A DNA stretch of 64,000 nt from Smittia aterrima (GCA_033063855.1 CP093831.1:24986001-25050000), one strand, 5' to 3'. Shown: positions 44,959-54,961, counted from the stretch's first letter. Notes: generated by a model not told the origin, from the sequence alone. A program made the numbers and translations.

Positions 44959-47564
44959 TTCTTATTTCTCCTTTCGCAATCTGCAGTTTGAAAATAACTC
45001 AAAATAAATATTTTTATCATGAAATTGAAAAAAAAGTTCTTATACGAATTGTTTCATTATCACTTCACAGAAAATTAATTAACATATAACATCCAATCAG
45101 TAAGACAAAAAAAACATTATCTAATTGATTGCGGCAGTAGGAAGTTTGCAAATAAACTCGATCTTAATTTCAGTTCAAACTAATGTTTTCGTGAAAAATA
45201 TAGATTTTTTCTTAAATAATGTTGATTAGGAATTAAGATGTAATAATAATAAACGTAATAAGAGAGTGGCCCTAAGACGGTAGAGCATTTTAAAATTTTT
45301 GCAAATTGAAACAAAAGTTCTTTAAATTATTAATCTATCTCACATTAGATAAGTTTATCATTGTTAAAATAGAAAATTTTAGTAAATTATCTATTTGTTC
45401 AGCTTTTACTAAACTTTTTTTTTTGATTGAAACAAAGCTCCTCTGAGCTCATTGAATAAAATCTATTTCTATCGTGAAACCGAGGGGTTGTATTCATTAT
45501 GAATAGTTTTTTTTTCACTTAACATCATTTTGAGATTAACAGAAGATTAATTAGCATACTGTATTTAATTATTAAGACAAAAAACTATTAAAATAAAACC
45601 TTCAAAACTTAATGTCAATATTTTTTCGAAGATTATTAGTTTCTAATTTATTTTGCCATTGTAATGAAGACAACAACGCTTTATCTTAAACTGAGTGAGC
45701 TCAATAGCGGTCCCTTAGCAATATTTTATAATTAAAGCAATTATAAATATTTTGTTCACTTCCAACTTTTCACTTTAAAATTGACACAGCAAAAGTTTCT
45801 CAGAGCTCATTTCTCTTTATGAAGTGTGACTTGTGAGAATCATCATGACTCGAGTAATTTTATTGGCAAGTTCTCAATTGCAAAGTAATCAGTCTTAACA
45901 AATATTTATTATTTGTACAGGCAATTTCACTCTTCGGTTAACGAAGTCACTCTTACTTTTTTTTTATAAAAACGTGTTTTATCTATGCCAGCCGGAAACT
46001 GACTGACTCTTAAGACAAAGAATTGATTTTTTTCGATGAGAATCTTGAGATGTTAATTATTTGTGATTTGTGATCTGCTAATAAAGAACAAAAGTTGATT
46101 TTGACTGATGTTATTTTGTAAAATATTATGCAACACAAACACAGACCCGAGAATCTTCACATGACGAAAAACAAAATTATTAATTAGGGAAAATAAAAAT
46201 AAATCTTTATCAAATTGAAAGTTTGCGCAGCTGAAAGCTCACGATATTTTATAAGCGAAGCTCAGAATAAATTTTTAACTTTTTTCGAATCAATTTTAAT
46301 TACTGCTCATTGTAAAATCGTACCTCAAGGCAATCTCACAAACGATGGATTCTTCTTGATAATGTCTTAAGAGCTTTCATTGGCGTATTTCTGTGTTCGA
46401 GATCGACAAAAATGTTCTAATTGACGTCCGAAGGGATTTACTTCATAAAGCTTTCAATTCAATCAGAAATGTATTCGTTGGCGATGATCACATGGGCTAA
46501 TTGAAGTTACATCGAATGACGTGGAAGCTGATTGTGATTCACAGAAATCTTAAGCAGTGTGGAGGTGCTTTTGACGTAAAAAAATACTTCAGGTGCCCCG
46601 CACCTTAACTAAGAAACGAACCTAGGTGCCTCTTAAGATTCTTAAGAGATATTGAAGATGGTGAAAGAGACAGTTCCTGATTTCTTCAAACGTAACGAGG
46701 ATGTTTCAACGTCAATCAAATTCAAAAGAGATGGCATGATCGTCAAACCGTGGACATTGAGTTGTCAGAAAGACAAGCTGGCGACATTTTTCGGGAACCT
46801 AAGCCAGCAGTTCTAAGTGAATTTTTTATTTTTGCTTCAAAAGTTTTTGTAAATAAATATTTTCTTTTTCCAGAGTGCGGCACCAATAAGCAACTGATAT
46901 GGTCAGTTTTAATTTTAATTTTGACAATAAAACAGGAGATAGTATTTATCAAATTGTCAATGAGAATTCGATCTCTTTTACCCTACGTACATCGTTCCCA
47001 ATTCATCACCTTTCATCGCTACACTCAATGTTGTCAGCGACAGAATTTATATTACTAAGCTTCGTGAAAAAAAAATTAAAAATTATCCCGACACTAATTT
47101 TCTGTTGTGTATGCAGTTGTGTTAATTAATAAAGCAAAACTTATAGGAGCGTTGACATTGATTTTTTTTTATCGGAGGAAAACCAGTTACGATGTGCGTG
47201 AGACATCATCAATTATTTTAACATTGAAACCTTTCAACTTGTCGTCTCTTCGTAAATGACGTTCAAAAGTGATGATGAGTGAGTGAAGTGCAAAGGGTTG
47301 AAACAAATGGTCATGTAAAACACAGACCATTTGTTCTAAAATAAATTTAAAATTACTAACCTTAACTGTGGGAATTTTTTTTTGCTGATTGAATTTCTAC
47401 TTTTAATAATGTTTCCACAATATTTAAAAATGCAGAGCAGCGATTCGATCAGCTGCGTTTGTAATTCGCGATTGAATATCTTCGCTACATTTTACCTTAC
47501 TTCAACAAACTTCTGCAACTGTGTTGAAGCTATTTGCACAAATTACAACAAATACCAGATTATT
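44959..47564. other. intergenic, one doubtful small ORF
   Basis: About 2.6 kb of AT-rich DNA upstream of transporter A with no recognised gene. Weak internal similarity exists between about 45055-45115 and 45515-45590 (ACAGAA-ATTAATTA...AAGACAAAAAA). The only frame worth naming is the short one at 46658, listed separately. Confidence 0.5.
46658..46816 (+). other. possible small ORF of 52 codons
   Basis: An ATG-initiated frame, MVKETVPDFFKRNEDVSTSI..., ends at TAA 46814-46816. Composition is protein-like (charged, mixed) but no domain is recognised. A possible acceptor CCAG at 46871-46874 follows, yet joining it gives no extended frame that I can defend. It may be a gene remnant or chance. 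Confidence 0.2.
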
Positions 47565-47968
47565 TTAAAAGTGATGCATTAACAGCTGAAATTTCACGTG
47601 TCTTCTTAATTCTCCTTCTTTGGGTTTCATGACTTTGTGTCTTCTGTGCCTCTTACAAACGTAATCAGTCAGAAGTTCCAAACTGAAAATGACCAAACTA
47701 ATGCAGATACAAATCAAGTAAAGGTGAAATATTGCAGCCAGATCTCGTAGTGTCAAAGCTTTGTTGAGGGTTTGAGGAAGTTTTCCGTTTTTGAATCGTC
47801 CAACTTTTGTATTCTCTTCAATGTCGGAGAGCGCTGTCAACTGTATAATAGTTATAATGCACTAGAAACTAATTTGAGTTGAATTATTTCAGAAGGCAAA
47901 AGTTTTTCATTATAACCTTCTGCTAAACTTGAAGCAAAAAGCAAGAGAAGAATTATCAACAACTTCAT
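47565..47968 (-). pseudogene. ionotropic-receptor relic (signal peptide plus last membrane segment)
   Basis: On the minus strand an ATG at 47968 gives a clear signal peptide (MKLLIILLLLFASSLAEG) that soon stops. Downstream of an acceptor (TATACAG) a second exon, 47840 to 47565, encodes GKLPQTLNKALTLRDLAAIFHLYLICICISLVIFSLELL and a basic tail. The LTL-x-DL-x-x-x-FxLyLI...SLxxFxxELL pattern is the C-terminal TM3 region of insect ionotropic receptors. The ligand-binding lobes, ion pore and other helices, normally several hundred residues, are absent from the 130 bases between. It is read as a deletion remnant. A functional short membrane protein is possible but no clean splice in frame was found. 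Confidence 0.5.
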
Positions 47969-48230
47969 TTCATAAGCTTCACACAGAAATAAATATTATT
48001 TTCAGAAAATAAAAGTTTTCTTCTCGAAACTAAAAGATGATCAGCTGGCTGGTCACACGAAGACGCCTAGAAAATTGGAACAAAGCGCACGACGCTGTAG
48101 AAAATTTGATTGATTCCTCTGCCTTACTGACGAGTTTTGACGAGAATTCATGACGAATTCTGCTCAACGTGTTTCTTAAGACGATATAAAGAAATATTTA
48201 TATTTTTGTCCGTTGCAATTCAAAACTTAA

Positions 48231-48265
48231 CGAACTGAACGAACCTCAGGCGAACTGAACGAACC
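48231..48265 (+). repeat. short tandem repeat in the brambleberry leader
   Basis: CGAACTGAACGAACC occurs at 48231-48245 and 48251-48265 (period 20 with CTCAGG between). It lies in the gene-free stretch 47969-48454, which probably contains the brambleberry promoter and 5' untranslated region. Confidence 0.7.
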
Positions 48266-48454
48266 GCGCAAAATCAAATGAAAAAACTAAAATAAACCAA
48301 ATAACGCGCTTAGAACAACGAAGAAAATCGCAAAAGTAATTCGAGCTAAAAATAAATCGAAGATAAAAGAGAAAACGGTGAAAAACTAAAATATTCGTCG
48401 TCGCAGAGACCTGACTTAAGAAGTGTAAATAAATTTCTGTAAATAAATACAGAA

Positions 48455-50313
48455 ATGACATTGAAATTGATTCAACTTGTTCTTTTGACACTCTTAATTG
48501 TGTCTTCAGAAGCATGGTCTGTAGATGATTTAGTGTCAAACGCAAAACATTTCTGGCCTAAGAACAGCGGTGAGTTGAAATAGTTTTCCCCGTACACATG
48601 ACAACAAAACAAACCTTCGCAATTTTAGATTTTCGCGAGGTAAATAATCAACAAAAACTTCCAGCAATTTCATTCGAGCTTCCGGAAGAGAACGAGGATT
48701 TTCTAAAAGAAGGTTTAGCTCTGATTGACACACCACGAAATGCTTTGGATCTTTGCACTCATCGAGTCATTTCGACTTTGAAGAATAATTGCAATCAGCT
48801 CTCATTGGAAGATGTCGGCAAGCTCGCTGTTATGTTACTGAACTGTCAACTTGAAATCGAAGGAAGACCAACTTTTCCTTGCAAACTGGAAATGGTAATT
48901 CTTTGATTACGTTCTATTGACTCTTCGGATTTTTATTTATTTAACCATTTTCAGACTCTTCAAGATTGCACAATCGCTATGGACGCAAACATGTATAGCA
49001 TTTACAACTACATGTCTCATCGCGCTGCTGGAATCTGCTCTGCAATCAAGTCTGATCAGTTTCGAGCTATGACAGAGTTAGCTGTTAATCGACTTCTCAA
49101 AACTACTCAGTCACAAGTCGATGCTATGTCACAACTAAACGAAATGGAAGCTAAAAGTTTCAAAGAATTTCAAGAAAATAACGAGAAAATTAAAGATTCT
49201 CAGAAAGAAAGTTTGAATAAGCTGAAACAGGCAGGAAATTTGATTGAGGACAACCTACTTAGCCTGCAGCAAGAACTCGAATTGCGACAGAAGTCTGAAA
49301 GCAAGTTGATAGATATTCAAAAGTCTGCTATCGAAATTTCAAGTAAGCTTGAGCAGATTGACGCTGAACTTGGCGCAGAGCATGGACGTCTTCTGAAGAA
49401 TGTCGGTGAGATATCAACCAACCTGCAGAAGAATAACTTGGAGTTACTTCAACAATTCAACGAAACCCTCGAATTTCTCAAAAGCTTTAAACCAATCGTC
49501 AAAGTTAGCTCAGAAATCGCACGAACGCTCAAAAGTTGCCTTGGAAAATTTGTTGATCTTTTTCATGAAATCGGCCTTGAGTTGTCAGCGGAACTTACTA
49601 CATTCCTGATTTTAAATCTGGCATACTTTACTTGTGGAATGATCTTTATGCTCTTCGTTGGAGCACAAAGGATTTCCCGATGTATTCTCGTCCTGCTTTT
49701 TCTCTTCAACAACATTGCTGCCTACTCCAAAGCTGATGTCGACTTCTTACCACTAAATACACTCATTTGGATAACTTTCTTTGGTGAGAAACATCTAAAT
49801 TTATTTTAATTTAAACTTAAATTATTTATTTTCATAGCTATGAAGATCGTTGGTGTTTTGAAACGTAAGGCTGAACAGACCGAATTTACGATACCAAAAA
49901 TTTTTAAAATGAAGACCACAGAAGAAGATAAAGTTGATCATAGTTCAATAACACCTTTGAAAAGAACTTTCGAGTCTCTTAAACGCGCTGTCACACCTGC
50001 AAAGGAAACATCTGTCAAAAGGGAAAACGGAGCTGCAATAAAAAGAGTTCCAAGTTATTACGGGAGCTCTCGTGATGTCGACGACGATGAAATAAACGAA
50101 CTTTTACAATCATCATCTACTGTACTAACTAATCAACGTCCAATGACTCCTGCAATGCGTCGTGTTCTCAAGGAATCGGATTCAAATCGCACTGGCACTC
50201 CATTTTTACCAGGAATGGAAGGCAGAGTTCGCTGTCAGGCACTAACAGCAAAGCAAGTCCAATGCAAGAATGCAGCCGTTCCGGGTATGACCACTTGTCG
50301 TATCCACAAATGA
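48455..50313 (+). CDS. bmb: Brambleberry (nuclear-envelope fusion protein)
   Basis: Four exons, join(48455..48569,48629..48894,48955..49783,49838..50313), encode 561 residues. A signal peptide (LKLIQLVLLTLLIVSSEAW) leads into a cysteine-containing domain (PAISFELP...DLCTHRV...NCQLEIEGR...CTIAMDANMY). A long coiled coil follows (about residues 165-330), then hydrophobic segments (FLILNLAYFTCGMIFMLFVG, RCILVLLFLFNNIAAY, LPLNTLIWITFF) and a basic tail. This is the Kar5/Gex1/Brambleberry layout; family members act in pronuclear or nuclear-membrane fusion. The tail ends in a Cys/His cluster, C-x9-C-x10-C-x2-H (RCQALTAKQVQC...TTCRIHK), which looks zinc-binding. A fragment of its 5' end is found at 43030-43096. 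Confidence 0.88.
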
Positions 50314-50487
50314 TTTAGCCAATTTCTTAGAACATGTATTTACTAGTCGCAAATTTTATTTAGACGCTGTTATTTTCTCAATAATAAATCGAATAGACAT
50401 GATTTCGATCGTTAATTTCGGCAGTTGTGTTTGTGTTCTTACTCGTGTTGATTCTTTTACTTTCTTTTACTTTTATTTTATAGCTGA

Positions 50488-50608
50488 CAAGATCTGGCTC
50501 GGGATCTTCCGGCATATTAAACACAAAATGTCTTTCGGATTGATGTTTGATGTCGCCGACGAATTATTGAGAGAAATGAGCTCTCAAATTATTTTTCTAC
50601 CTGATTTA
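50488..50608 (-). pseudogene. zinc-finger family relic (promoter plus N-terminal block)
   Basis: On the minus strand the family promoter words CCCTTTAAATCAGGTAGAAAAA are joined, without a start codon, to VGDIKHQSERHFVFNMPEDPEPD, a degenerate copy of the N-terminal block. No finger follows. It lies about 175 bases after the brambleberry stop codon, on the opposite strand. Confidence 0.75.
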
Positions 50609-50828
50609 AAGGGAAAAAGTTTATTTTAATTCAAACGAATGAAAAACCTGAAAAATTCTTGTGTGAATGTCTTTTAGTTTAATTTATTTTATGAAAAACG
50701 GTAAAAAAACAAAAAGGATCTGAAAAGGCAAAAATAAGTAAAAGTTCAACTTTGAATATTTAAATTAAATTTATTTCTGGCTCAATAATTAAAGTTACAG
50801 AATGTTTCCAAGAGTAAAATTCGTTTTC

Positions 50829-52121
50829 TTAAATTTTATGTGAATTAATGTGTTTCTTCAAAGATCTAAATTCTTTTGTTCGATAATCGCACTTCGGACA
50901 TTTGAAGATCTCGGGTCCGATGTGAATTTTTTTGTGCTCCTTCAGTTCCTTGATATTTGTGAATTCTTTACGACATTTCGTGATGTGACAAGCCAAAAAC
51001 TTCTGTCCTGATGAATGAGACTTTTTGATGTGTTTTTGCAAATTTGGTTTACTAATCGACTTTCCGCAAATCGGACATGGAACTTTTAAATGAGTTATCA
51101 TGTGTTTTCTCAGTAAAACTTTGTTCTTGAACACTTTAGAGCACAGATCGCATTGAACTTCATTAATCTCATGCTTTTCTCTCTTATGACAGTTTAGACT
51201 GTTCATGCTGACATAAACTTTCTCACACTCATCACATTTGAACTTTGAAGTTATCGAATGCTCCTCAATGTGTCTCTTAAGAAAACGCTTAGCAAACATT
51301 CGCTGACAAATCGGACAAGGAACTTTGAAATGAGTTTTAAAGTGTGTTCGTACATCATCCTTAGTTCTAGTAGTTTTGCCACAAATATCGCAATGGAACT
51401 TCAATTTGCTATGAAAATGTCGCTCATGATTTCTTGATCCGTGTTTTGTTGCGAATGAATGAACGCATTTTTCGCAATCAAATTTAGTTTGTGGTTCCAA
51501 GGCAAAGATTCCGTGGCGATGCTGCTGTTGATGATTTTTTAAACTACTAATGAGTGAGAATTCCAGTTGACAAGTTTTGCACGAGAACTTCTTCACATGA
51601 GTCTGATAATGAGTTCCCAAACTTGGTTTGTTCAAAGTTTTGAAATCGCATCTGCTGCAAAGCCAATTTGATCCTTTGAAGTGATCTTGATTAATATGAT
51701 TCGCCTTGCAGTTTTTACAGTCAAATTTGAGACCACACATTCCACATTCTTCAAAATTTGTTGATTTGCTAATCAAAAAACATTTTTCACATTTTTGAAG
51801 ATTTTTACAAGTTTTAAAATGTCTTTTCAAGTGAGTCGAGTCCTTAGTAACGTAGTCACATTTGTTGCAATGAAAATAATGTTCAAACAAATCGGATTTA
51901 GTTTTCCACGTTCTATCAAACTTTCTCAAAACAATTTTTACTTCCTTCACTTCTTCAATCTCTGGCTCTGGATCGTCTGGCATAATGAAAACGAAATGTC
52001 TCTCCGGCTCATGTTTAACGTTGTCGATAATTTCCTCTGAAGTGAACTGCTCTGTAACTCCATCATCTTCAATCTCTTCTTGTTTGATGTTCTCGACGAT
52101 GTCTTTCGAATACTTCTCCAT
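50829..52121 (-). CDS. C2H2 zinc-finger protein, copy 5 (intact)
   Basis: 430 residues in one exon. The open frame extends upstream to 52211, but those codons are the TATA element and leader of the family promoter, so the ATG at 52121 (MEKYSKDIVENIKQEE), aligned with the other copies, is the start. The product has IKQEE and VKHEPE motifs, the block KHEPERHFVFIMPDDPEPE, then FHCNKCDYVT, WLCSRCDFKT, FSCKTCQLEF, FDCEKCVHSF, FHCDICGKTT, the VPCPICQRMF knuckle, FKCDECEKVY, VQCDLCSKVF, the VPCPICGKS knuckle and two terminal fingers ending FKCPKCDYRTK. Likely a nuclear DNA-binding regulator of unknown target. It belongs to the right cluster, opposite in strand to copies 1-4. Confidence 0.9.
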   Translation of the reverse strand: MEKYSKDIVENIKQEEIEDDGVTEQFTSEEIIDNVKHEPERHFVFIMPDDPEPEIEEVKEVKIVLRKFDRTWKTKSDLFEHYFHCNKCDYVTKDSTHLKRHFKTCKNLQKCEKCFLISKSTNFEECGMCGLKFDCKNCKANHINQDHFKGSNWLCSRCDFKTLNKPSLGTHYQTHVKKFSCKTCQLEFSLISSLKNHQQQHRHGIFALEPQTKFDCEKCVHSFATKHGSRNHERHFHSKLKFHCDICGKTTRTKDDVRTHFKTHFKVPCPICQRMFAKRFLKRHIEEHSITSKFKCDECEKVYVSMNSLNCHKREKHEINEVQCDLCSKVFKNKVLLRKHMITHLKVPCPICGKSISKPNLQKHIKKSHSSGQKFLACHITKCRKEFTNIKELKEHKKIHIGPEIFKCPKCDYRTKEFRSLKKHINSHKI

Positions 52122-52172
52122 ATTTAACGATAATTTTCTTTCTTGATGTTGACTGACCGAAGGCTTGACTAT

Positions 52173-52221
52173 AACTGAACTTATTAATTTTGAATATTCC
52201 CTTAAATACATTTTTTACCTG
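52173..52221 (-). promoter_or_regulatory. core promoter of zinc-finger copy 5
   Basis: On the minus strand: CAGGTAAAAAATG, TATTTAAGG (T at 52208) and TCAGTTATAG (A at 52176), a spacing of 32. Then GGTCAGTCAACATCAAG and GAAAGAAAATTATC lead to the ATG at 52121. Confidence 0.6.
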
Positions 52222-52413
52222 CTTTTGTTAGATATTCCTTCACATCTCAGCATTCGTGTCTTTTGAAAACGTTGAAGAAAATTACAACTAGATATTTGAA
52301 ATAAATATTTTCTGAAAATTCAATATGTTTTTTGATAATAAAAATATTTGTAAATTAAGAAGAAAAAAATTTGATTTTTTTAAATGATAATTTAAGTTTG
52401 TTTTATTTTTGAT

Positions 52414-53727
52414 TTAGTCATTAAAGTAGATTTTCTTCATTTTGTGTGACATCCTCTTCATGTGATCTTTAATATGCCAAATTGATTTCGATTGATAATC
52501 GCACTTCGGACATTTGTAGATTCCAGGTCCGATGTGAATTTTCTCGTGATCCTTCAACTCTTTGATAGTTTTAAATCTTTGTTGACATTTCCAAATGTTA
52601 CAAGCCAGAGACTTCTCTCCTGATGAATGAACTGCTTTAATGTGTTTCTTCAAACATCGTTTAATGATCAATTTTCTGCACATTGGACATGGAACTTTTA
52701 AATGATTTATTATGTGAAAGCGAATTAAAAGTTTGTTTTTGAATATCTTCGAACATAAATCGCATTGAACTTGATTGATCTCATGAACTGTTTTCTTATG
52801 ATAGTACAGACTTTTCTTATTAAAGTAAACTTTGTTACATTTATCACATTTAAACTTTGCAGTTGTCGAATGAGTCGCAAAATGTTCTTTGAGATGATTC
52901 TCAGTTAAAAGAAGCTCACAAATCGGACAAGGAATCTTGAAATGAGTTTGCATGTGATTTTGTAGAATTCCTTTACTTTTAGTAGTTTTGCCACAAATAT
53001 CGCAATGGAACTTCATTTTACTATGAAAATATCTTTCGTGGTGATATAATCCGAGTTTAGTTGCGAATGATCGAATACATTTTACGCATTCAAATCTAGT
53101 TTCTGGTCCCGACGCGAAGATTCCGTGACGATGTTGCTGTTGATGATTATTGAACTCTTGATTTGTAGCGAAGATTTTCTTGCAAGTTTCGCATGAGAAC
53201 TTCTTCACATGAATCCGATAATGTTTTCTAAAACTTTCTTTAATCAATGTTTTGAAATCGCATTTGTTGCAGAACCAAGTTGATCCTTTGAAGTGATATT
53301 GAATTTGATGCTTCGTCTTGCAATTCTTACAATCGAATGAAAGTTCACAAAAGCCACATTCCTCAACATTTTCTGATTTGCTTTTCAAACCACATTTTTC
53401 TGATTTTTGAATTCCACAATTTTTCAAATGAATTTTCAAATTGTTCGATTGTTTAGCTGCGTATTCACAATGGTCACAATGGAAATAGCTTTTGAACATT
53501 TCAGCAGGATCTTTCCAATTTCTATCAAATTTCTTCAAAACCATCTTCATTTCTTTCACTTCCTCAACCTCTGGATCGTCCGGCATTATGAACACGAAAT
53601 GTCTTTCTGGTTCATGTTTGACGTTATCGATGATTTTTGCTGATAGTGGCTGATGAAGAAACTTTATAACTTCGCTCTCTTCTTCTTGTTTAATGTTGTC
53701 GACGACTTTTTGATTTAAATTTTCCAT
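52414..53727 (-). CDS. C2H2 zinc-finger protein, copy 6 (intact)
   Basis: 437 residues in one exon, starting MENLNQKVVDNIKQEEE. The block KHEPERHFVFIMPDDPE is intact; the acidic linker is shorter than in copy 5. Fingers run in the usual order: FHCDHCEYAA, WFCNKCDFKT, FSCETCKKIF, FECVKCIRSF, FHCDICGKTTKSK, the IPCPICELL knuckle, FKCDKCNKVY, VQCDLCSKIF, the VPCPMCRK knuckle, CNIWKCQQRF and YKCPKCDYQS. The C-terminus HMKRMSHKM matches the end of copy 1 (HMKIMSHKI), suggesting these two are closer to each other than to copies 3 and 4. A nuclear nucleic-acid-binding role is inferred from the family. Confidence 0.9.
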   Translation of the reverse strand: MENLNQKVVDNIKQEEESEVIKFLHQPLSAKIIDNVKHEPERHFVFIMPDDPEVEEVKEMKMVLKKFDRNWKDPAEMFKSYFHCDHCEYAAKQSNNLKIHLKNCGIQKSEKCGLKSKSENVEECGFCELSFDCKNCKTKHQIQYHFKGSTWFCNKCDFKTLIKESFRKHYRIHVKKFSCETCKKIFATNQEFNNHQQQHRHGIFASGPETRFECVKCIRSFATKLGLYHHERYFHSKMKFHCDICGKTTKSKGILQNHMQTHFKIPCPICELLLTENHLKEHFATHSTTAKFKCDKCNKVYFNKKSLYYHKKTVHEINQVQCDLCSKIFKNKLLIRFHIINHLKVPCPMCRKLIIKRCLKKHIKAVHSSGEKSLACNIWKCQQRFKTIKELKDHEKIHIGPGIYKCPKCDYQSKSIWHIKDHMKRMSHKMKKIYFND

Positions 53728-53779
53728 GGCGAAGATTTAAAATTCTCTGCTGATGTTAACTGTTCGAAATTTGGACTTA

Positions 53780-53829
53780 AACTGATGTTGGCAGATAAAA
53801 ATTATCGCTTTAAATATCCTTTCTACCTG
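53780..53829 (-). promoter_or_regulatory. core promoter of zinc-finger copy 6
   Basis: On the minus strand: CAGGTAGAAAGGA, TATTTAAAG (53816-53808) and TCAGTTTAAG (A at 53783), a spacing of 33. The following CGAACAGTTAACATCAG leader matches copies 1 and 2 most closely. Confidence 0.6.
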
Positions 53830-54052
53830 ATTTAAGGTAAACTAATGAACGGTTACCAAGAAACAAACTGTTTTTGTTGAAAATTTGCTGATAATGTGTT
53901 TGATTACAAATTTTAAATTTATTTTGAGTTTTCCTTTTCCAGCATTTATTTTAAACACAAAATTCGAGCTAACAATTTTCAAACAGAAACTTCATTTCAA
54001 ATCAGGTTAAAGGTTAAATGAAAATATAAGAAGCGTTTCTGTCGTAATAAAT

Positions 54053-54340
54053 TAAATGTTTGTTTTTAAATATCTTTGAACACAAATCACATTGAACTTA
54101 ATCAAACTCATGCATTTCTCTCTTATGATTGTTTAAAAGTTTTTTTATTTAAAAATACTTTATTACAAGCATCACACTCAAACCGACTCAAAGACGAATG
54201 TTGTTCAATGTGTTCCTTCAGACGATATTCAGTTATCATTCTCGTACATTGCGGGCATGAAACTTTAATATGCGATTCGATGTGTCTTCATAGAAGACTT
54301 TAATTTTAAATATTTTTCCACAAAGATCACAATCGAAAAA
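54053..54340 (-). pseudogene. zinc-finger relic, several disruptions
   Basis: The minus strand encodes pieces of the mid-array in order: FDCDLCGKIFKIK, TEYRLKEHIEQHSS, FECDACNKVFLNKK, MHEFD-stop-VQCDLCSKIFKNK. Frame changes and stop codons separate them. It is an old copy at the outer edge of the right cluster. The 53830-54052 interval before it shows no gene. Confidence 0.8.
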
Positions 54341-54404
54341 TGATAAACAGATTGCTTTGCTCCCTTAATACTTTCAAGGCCCATGACCAAACAAAAAAAT
54401 AGTT

Positions 54405-54410
54405 AAAAAA
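54405..54410 (-). terminator. RNA polymerase III terminator
   Basis: A run of six T on the minus strand starts five bases after the 3' end of tRNA-Ile, with a second T-run (54393-54399) further on; this is the expected Pol III stop. Confidence 0.75.
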
Positions 54411-54414
54411 GTGC

Positions 54415-54488
54415 TGGCTCCAGAGAGGATCGAACTCACGACCTCCGCGTTATTAGCACGGCGCTCTAACCAGCTGAGCTATGGAGCC
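54415..54488 (-). tRNA. tRNA-Ile (anticodon AAU)
   Basis: 74 bases fold as a complete cloverleaf: acceptor GGCTCCA/TGGAGCC with discriminator A, D arm GCTC-AGCTGGTTA-GAGC, anticodon arm CCGTG-CTAATAA-CGCGG with AAT in the loop, variable AGGTC, and T arm GTGAG-TTCGATC-CTCTC. The sequence TAGCTCAGCTGGTTAGAGC (internal A box) and GTTCGATCC (B box) are intact. There is no intron. The T stem contains one T-T mismatch at its second pair. The A34 is normally edited to inosine, so the tRNA reads ATT, ATC and ATA. Confidence 0.95.
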
Positions 54489-54961
54489 AATTGGTAAGAT
54501 ACTTAAAATAAAATTACAAAGACTATGTTTACTCTCTGAGATTATGTTATCACAGTTATCAGAATAATTTTAATTGCTCATGGGGGATAAAACTTATCAG
54601 TTAATGGGGACAGCTGCTGTGAGATTAACAAAAGATTACGAAATGACGATTACGAAATGACGATAAACACCTTTTAATTTATTTCAATGATGTGTGTTAT
54701 GATTAGACGGCACACAATGTAATTGGTTTTCTTAGATTCACAGATCATTGCCTCGCAATTTTTCGGTTGTGTTGGAAACGAAACCAGTTTTATTTCGGCG
54801 CTTCGCGAATTCAGAATGATTTATTCTGTAGTGACAAAGCAAAAGTGATAATCTATTCCACGTAACAACACGCAAACGAGATGAAAAGATTTAGAAAAAA
54901 AATAGAAAAAAATAGTAACAAAATTTGCTTCGAGTAGTTTTAAAGTTCTTGCTCTTTGAGC
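54489..54961. other. intergenic between tRNA-Ile and transporter B
   Basis: No gene seen. It contains a short direct duplication (ACGAAATGACGAT near 54637-54662) and must include the transporter B promoter. Confidence 0.5.

Noticed and set aside
46899..47129. 76-codon plus-strand frame following the small ORF at 46658.
   Set aside because: Joining the two through the CCAG at 46871 gives an early stop; no domain seen.
48246..48545. 99-codon minus-strand open frame upstream of brambleberry.
   Set aside because: It overlaps the leader and exon 1 of brambleberry, and its hydrophobic character is the complement of that sequence.
52122..52211. Upstream extension of zinc-finger copy 5 (open frame from ATG 52211).
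   Set aside because: These codons overlap the TATA element, initiator and leader shared with the other copies; the paralogue-aligned ATG at 52121 is the start.
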